64,000 nucleotides of DNA, taken from Mogibacterium timidum ATCC 33093. Lineage in GTDB: Bacteria; Bacillota; Clostridia; Peptostreptococcales; Anaerovoracaceae. The stretch covers positions 1 to 64,000 of the forward strand of contig NZ_JALU01000021.1 in assembly GCF_000525775.1 (NCBI RefSeq), written 5' to 3'. The translations under genes and the position numbers were made by a program. This document shows, one piece after another, positions 61,598 to 64,000 of the stretch (position 1 is the stretch's first letter; each line of letters opens with the position of its first letter). A model generated the notes under the pieces. That model made no database searches. It was not told the DNA's origin and worked only from the letters and a program-made list of their open reading frames with translations.

Positions 61598-61650
61598 CAT
61601 CCAAGTAACGATAGGCTGATAGTAATATTAGTAACAAGATCGAGATAAAA

Positions 61651-62709
61651 ATGAGCAGATTTATTAGAGAATTATATAAGGATTTCAAATCATATATGCC
61701 GGGCGAGCAGCCTAAGGATCGCAAATACCTCAAGCTCAATACCAACGAGTCGCCATTTCCGCCGGCTCCCGAGGTCTATCAGGCGATGCGTGATGCAGAC
61801 ATGGAGCAGATGAGGTTGTATCCGGATCCGACGGGGAGCAAGCTCAAGGGCAAGCTGGCGCAGCTATACAAGGTGCAGCCCGGGAATATCTTTCTGTCAA
61901 ACGGTTCGGACGACATACTCAACTTCGCCTTCATGGCTTGGAACGATTCAGCGGACACCTTGGTAATACCTGACGTCACATACAGCTTTTACGAGATTGC
62001 TGCGAAGCTGCACGAAGTGAATTACGAGATCAAGCCGCTCAAGGAGGACTTGACAGTGGACTGGCAAGGCTACATCGGGATCGGGAAGAACCTCATTCTT
62101 CCAAATCCAAATGCTCCTACCGGCATCGCACTTACCCGCGTTCAGATAGAGGCAATCGTCAACTCAAATCCTGACAACGTGATCGTCATCGACGAGGCGT
62201 ACGCCGGCTTTGGCGCGGAGTCCGCAGTTCCTCTGACGGTGAAGTACGACAACCTGCTGGTGGTGCAGACCTTCTCCAAGTCGAGGAGCTTTGCCGGAGG
62301 ACGGCTTGGTCTTGCAGTAGGAGACGAGGCGTTAATTCAGGATCTAACCAAGATGCAGTATTCCACGAACCCGTATGCAGTCAATGCGATGTCACTCATA
62401 TTGGCGGAGGTGGCGGTCGATGCGGACCTCTACTATCAGGAGAACCTGCAATCGATCATAGAATCGAGAGAGTATACAGCGGAGAGATTGCGTGAGCTGG
62501 GCTTCGCGGTGCTGCCGTCTAAGGCAAACTTCCTTTACATCAAGCTGGAAGGCTTCGGAGGGCGGGAGCTGTACGAGAGGCTCAAGGAACGCGGGGTGCT
62601 CGTGCGTCACTTTGCTAAGCCGAGGATAGACGATTATATCAGGGTTACCATCGGCACAAAACCACAGATGGATGAGCTTATAGCCGTGATGTCAGAGGTT
62701 ATCGGATGA
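61651..62709 (+). CDS. hisC: Histidinol-phosphate aminotransferase-type PLP enzyme
   Basis: The 352-residue fold-type I aminotransferase starts LYKDFKSYMPGEQPKDRKYL then LNTNESPFPPAPEV (substrate arm). NPNAPTGIAL and IDEAYAGFG hold PLP-contact residues, and VQTFSKSRSFAGGRLGLAVG carries the PLP lysine (SKS). It is HisC-like, but no other histidine genes are near, so it may act on aromatic or other amino acids. The AGATAAAA before the ATG is a poor RBS. Confidence 0.85.
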   Translation: MSRFIRELYKDFKSYMPGEQPKDRKYLKLNTNESPFPPAPEVYQAMRDADMEQMRLYPDPTGSKLKGKLAQLYKVQPGNIFLSNGSDDILNFAFMAWNDSADTLVIPDVTYSFYEIAAKLHEVNYEIKPLKEDLTVDWQGYIGIGKNLILPNPNAPTGIALTRVQIEAIVNSNPDNVIVIDEAYAGFGAESAVPLTVKYDNLLVVQTFSKSRSFAGGRLGLAVGDEALIQDLTKMQYSTNPYAVNAMSLILAEVAVDADLYYQENLQSIIESREYTAERLRELGFAVLPSKANFLYIKLEGFGGRELYERLKERGVLVRHFAKPRIDDYIRVTIGTKPQMDELIAVMSEVIG

Positions 62710-62753
62710 GGATACTCTAATATATTCAAAAGACGAGCAAAATTAGATATTGA

Positions 62754-62854
62754 ACAGGATGCATAGAAAACTTAAGGAAGAGGGAAGCACCATAATAATG
62801 GTTACGCATGATATGGAGCTGCTAAAATACGCAAGTAGAGTTATCAGTCTGTAA
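62754..62854 (+). pseudogene. ABC-transporter ATPase C-terminal remnant
   Basis: A 33-codon open stretch reads NRMHRKLKEEGSTIIMVTHD, then ELLKYASRVISL and a TAA. It is the part of an ABC ATPase just after Walker B, with the H-loop histidine in VTHD. A TGA lies right upstream, and the Walker A, signature and Walker B parts are gone. The rest of the transporter is not in the window. Confidence 0.8.
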
Positions 62855-62899
62855 ACGCGACTTATTTGCTTATAGCATAAAATTAATAAGAAAATGAAC

Positions 62900-62926
62900 G
62901 AAGAGCTAAGCATTTGTTAGCTCTTC
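62900..62926. terminator. Hairpin terminator between the ABC remnant and nadE
   Basis: GAAGAGCTAA (62900-62909) pairs perfectly with TTAGCTCTTC (62917-62926) around a 7-nt loop. Downstream T-richness on the minus strand (CATTTTCTTATTAATTTT) is modest; it probably ends the hydF-nadE transcript. Confidence 0.65.
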
Positions 62927-62962
62927 AAAATATTTGCAGATCTTTGGTAACAGGACTGATAA

Positions 62963-63700
62963 CTATCCTTCATACTTAAAGCTGTCCATATATCTCAACT
63001 TAAAGAGATTGCGCTCATGAAGCGTATCGATGCGCTCCTTAGCTGTCGCATCCTCGATTTCACCGGTGCGTATGTAGCGGTCGAGTACCTCGTAAGTGAA
63101 TCCGAGCTTGTCCTCATCGGACATTCCGCTCAATCCGTCTGATGGAACCTTTTCAATCAGAATATCAGGTACACCAAGCACTCTGCCCATGGCACGAATT
63201 TCTGCGGTTGTAAATGAAGAAATAGGGCTGAAATCTCCTGCCGCATCTCCGTACCTCGTCGAATATCCGACCCAGTCCTCGGAGAGGTTGCAGGTGTTCG
63301 CTACTCTGCCGTTCCTGGATTGTCCGACAGCGTAGAGTGTAGCCATTCTGAGGCGTGGAGCGAGGTTGATCAGCGAATCATTGCTCAGTTCACCGATTAC
63401 GCACTCGATGTCCTTTACGGCGCCGTTGTATGCGGCCGCTATATTGATCACGTAGTGATTGATGCCCAGGTGATTGACGAGGAGCAGTGCCATATCCATG
63501 TCGCTCTGCTCGCCGTTAGGCATCATGATACCGATTACTCTGTCCTTGCCGAGAGCCTCTACCAGAAGTGCGGCGGTAATCGAGCTGTCCTTGCCTCCGC
63601 TTATGCCGATAATAGCGTTGCAGTCAGGTCCGTTTTCAGCGAACCAATCCTGAATCCATTTTACCGTTGCTTCTACAGCTTTGCTTGCATCAAAATCCAT
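62963..63700 (-). CDS. nadE: NAD+ synthase, ammonia-dependent
   Basis: The 245-residue enzyme turns nicotinate adenine dinucleotide into NAD+ with ATP and ammonia. The start ATG at 63700 (MDFDASKAVEATVKWIQDWF) has GGAGG 7 nt upstream; the open frame runs further only over the neighbouring gene. The PP-loop is IIGISGGKDSS, and NLSEDWVGYSTRYGDAAGDF with IEKVPSDGLSGMSDEDKLGF forms the NaAD/ATP sites. No glutaminase domain, so free ammonia is the donor. It overlaps the hydF end by 11 nt. Confidence 0.95.
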   Translation of the reverse strand: MDFDASKAVEATVKWIQDWFAENGPDCNAIIGISGGKDSSITAALLVEALGKDRVIGIMMPNGEQSDMDMALLLVNHLGINHYVINIAAAYNGAVKDIECVIGELSNDSLINLAPRLRMATLYAVGQSRNGRVANTCNLSEDWVGYSTRYGDAAGDFSPISSFTTAEIRAMGRVLGVPDILIEKVPSDGLSGMSDEDKLGFTYEVLDRYIRTGEIEDATAKERIDTLHERNLFKLRYMDSFKYEG

Positions 63701-64000
63701 TGTCGATCCTCCGTAAACCAAATGGGCGTATCGCCCGTTCCAGTATGCCGTTGCAGTATGCGATGACCATTCCGTAGTTCGCAATAGGGACACCCTGCGC
63801 ATCCGCTTCTCTGAGCCTATACTGCATCTCACGCCTATTAAGCATGCAGGCGCCGCAGTGGATGATCAGCTTGTATTTGCTGAGATCCCCGGGGTATTCG
63901 CCGCCGGAGGTCCAGTCAAATTCCACATCCGGCTGCACCTTGCGCACCAGCTTCGGAATCTTGACAGTTCCGATGTCGTTGCACTGGCGGTGGTGCGTGC
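63690..64000 (-). CDS. hydF: [FeFe]-hydrogenase maturation GTPase HydF, C-terminal part (partial)
   Basis: The frame is open to the window edge. It reads THHRQCNDIGTVKIPKLVRK, then DWTSGGEYPGDLSKYKLIIH followed by CGACMLNRREMQYRL and PIANYGMVIAYCNGILERAI. These match the HydF cluster-binding C-terminus (CxH...HCxxC; the first Cys should be just outside the window). HydF is the GTPase scaffold that hands the 2Fe subcluster to hydrogenase HydA. HydE, HydG and HydA are not visible here. The gene's stop lies inside nadE. Confidence 0.93.
   Translation of the reverse strand, partial: THHRQCNDIGTVKIPKLVRKVQPDVEFDWTSGGEYPGDLSKYKLIIHCGACMLNRREMQYRLREADAQGVPIANYGMVIAYCNGILERAIRPFGLRRIDNGF

Noticed and set aside
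61503-61745. Minus-strand frame with hydrophobic repeats opposite the yerC/hisC junction
   Set aside because: It is a shadow of two real plus-strand genes and their spacer; no RBS.
1-64000. CRISPR arrays, tRNA or rRNA genes, integrases, transposases, prophage genes
   Set aside because: I looked for regular short repeats with spacers, cloverleaf and CCA-ended sequences, and recombinase or DDE motifs, and saw none. The accessory stretches therefore lack visible mobility genes.

Overview
The window reads as one contiguous piece of chromosome from an anaerobic low-to-moderate G+C Firmicute, most likely class Clostridia near the Mogibacterium/Anaerovoracaceae (Family XIII) group. That placement is inference. 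It rests on clostridial gene types (four-subunit 2-oxoacid:ferredoxin oxidoreductase, ADP-forming acyl-CoA synthetase, desulfoferrodoxin, rubredoxin, the [FeFe]-hydrogenase maturase HydF), AGGAGG ribosome binding sites, and Gram-positive sortase-type surface proteins. No tRNA, rRNA, CRISPR array, intact insertion sequence or prophage was seen.

Layout. Bases 1-55 are the last codons of tuf (EF-Tu), closed by a strong bidirectional terminator. In many Firmicutes rpsJ follows soon after tuf; here about 17.8 kb of other DNA lies between them. It holds: (a) a divergent amino-acid fermentation module (2.8-0.2 kb on the minus strand: ferredoxin-like, alpha, beta and gamma subunits of a VOR/KOR-type oxidoreductase; 3.0-7.7 kb on the plus strand: Glu/Leu/Phe/Val-type dehydrogenase, ADP-forming acyl-CoA synthetase, MFS carrier) with a convergent GntR/FCD regulator; (b) two decaying genes, each broken by a one-base shift in an A-rich run (8.5-9.9 kb); (c) a gamma-carbonic-anhydrase-like gene, then a 700-bp gap that can fold into a branched RNA; (d) a PC4/YdbC-like protein and a 1032-residue VaFE/SpaA-type sortase-anchored adhesin; (e) mtaB, a HIT protein and a superoxide reductase.

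Bases 17.6-33.2 kb are the complete S10-spc-alpha ribosomal supercluster, rpsJ to rplQ, including secY, adk, map, infA and rpmJ. A clear promoter and a structured 5' leader with an attenuator-like hairpin and a repeated 19-nt hairpin element precede it. Then comes a gene graveyard (33.4-36.3 kb: broken YhgE/Pip-like lipoprotein, CPBP protease and pentapeptide genes around an intact PPOx-family gene), a membrane protein, and the classic ffs (SRP RNA)-dnaX-ybaB-recR block followed by mutM.

Bases 41.7-46.8 kb encode a 1692-residue secreted BspA-type LRR protein with five repeated modules and a C-terminal FMN-binding domain carrying a flavinylation-type motif. This is the most unusual single gene here. 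Downstream are tcdA, a DUF445 protein, a cyclophilin, a CBS/DRTGG manganese pyrophosphatase, a two-gene ThrE-type exporter, a four-gene cell-envelope O-acylation operon (SGNH hydrolase, DUF4358, MBOAT, DHHW), an orphan PTS EIIC translationally coupled to a DUF915-type hydrolase, a TIGR01906/Lit-like membrane protein, rubredoxin, a DUF134-NifX fusion under a twin-palindrome promoter, a YerC/TrpR-like regulator, a HisC-type aminotransferase, an ABC-ATPase remnant, nadE, and the 3' end of hydF running off the right edge.

How it fits together. The amino acid -> 2-oxoacid -> acyl-CoA -> acid plus ATP route in the left part makes reduced ferredoxin and ATP by substrate-level phosphorylation. HydF at the right edge suggests that hydrogenase is one outlet for that electron flow. 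Superoxide reductase and rubredoxin are components of anaerobic oxygen defence. The two giant surface proteins and the acylation operon suggest a host- or biofilm-associated lifestyle.
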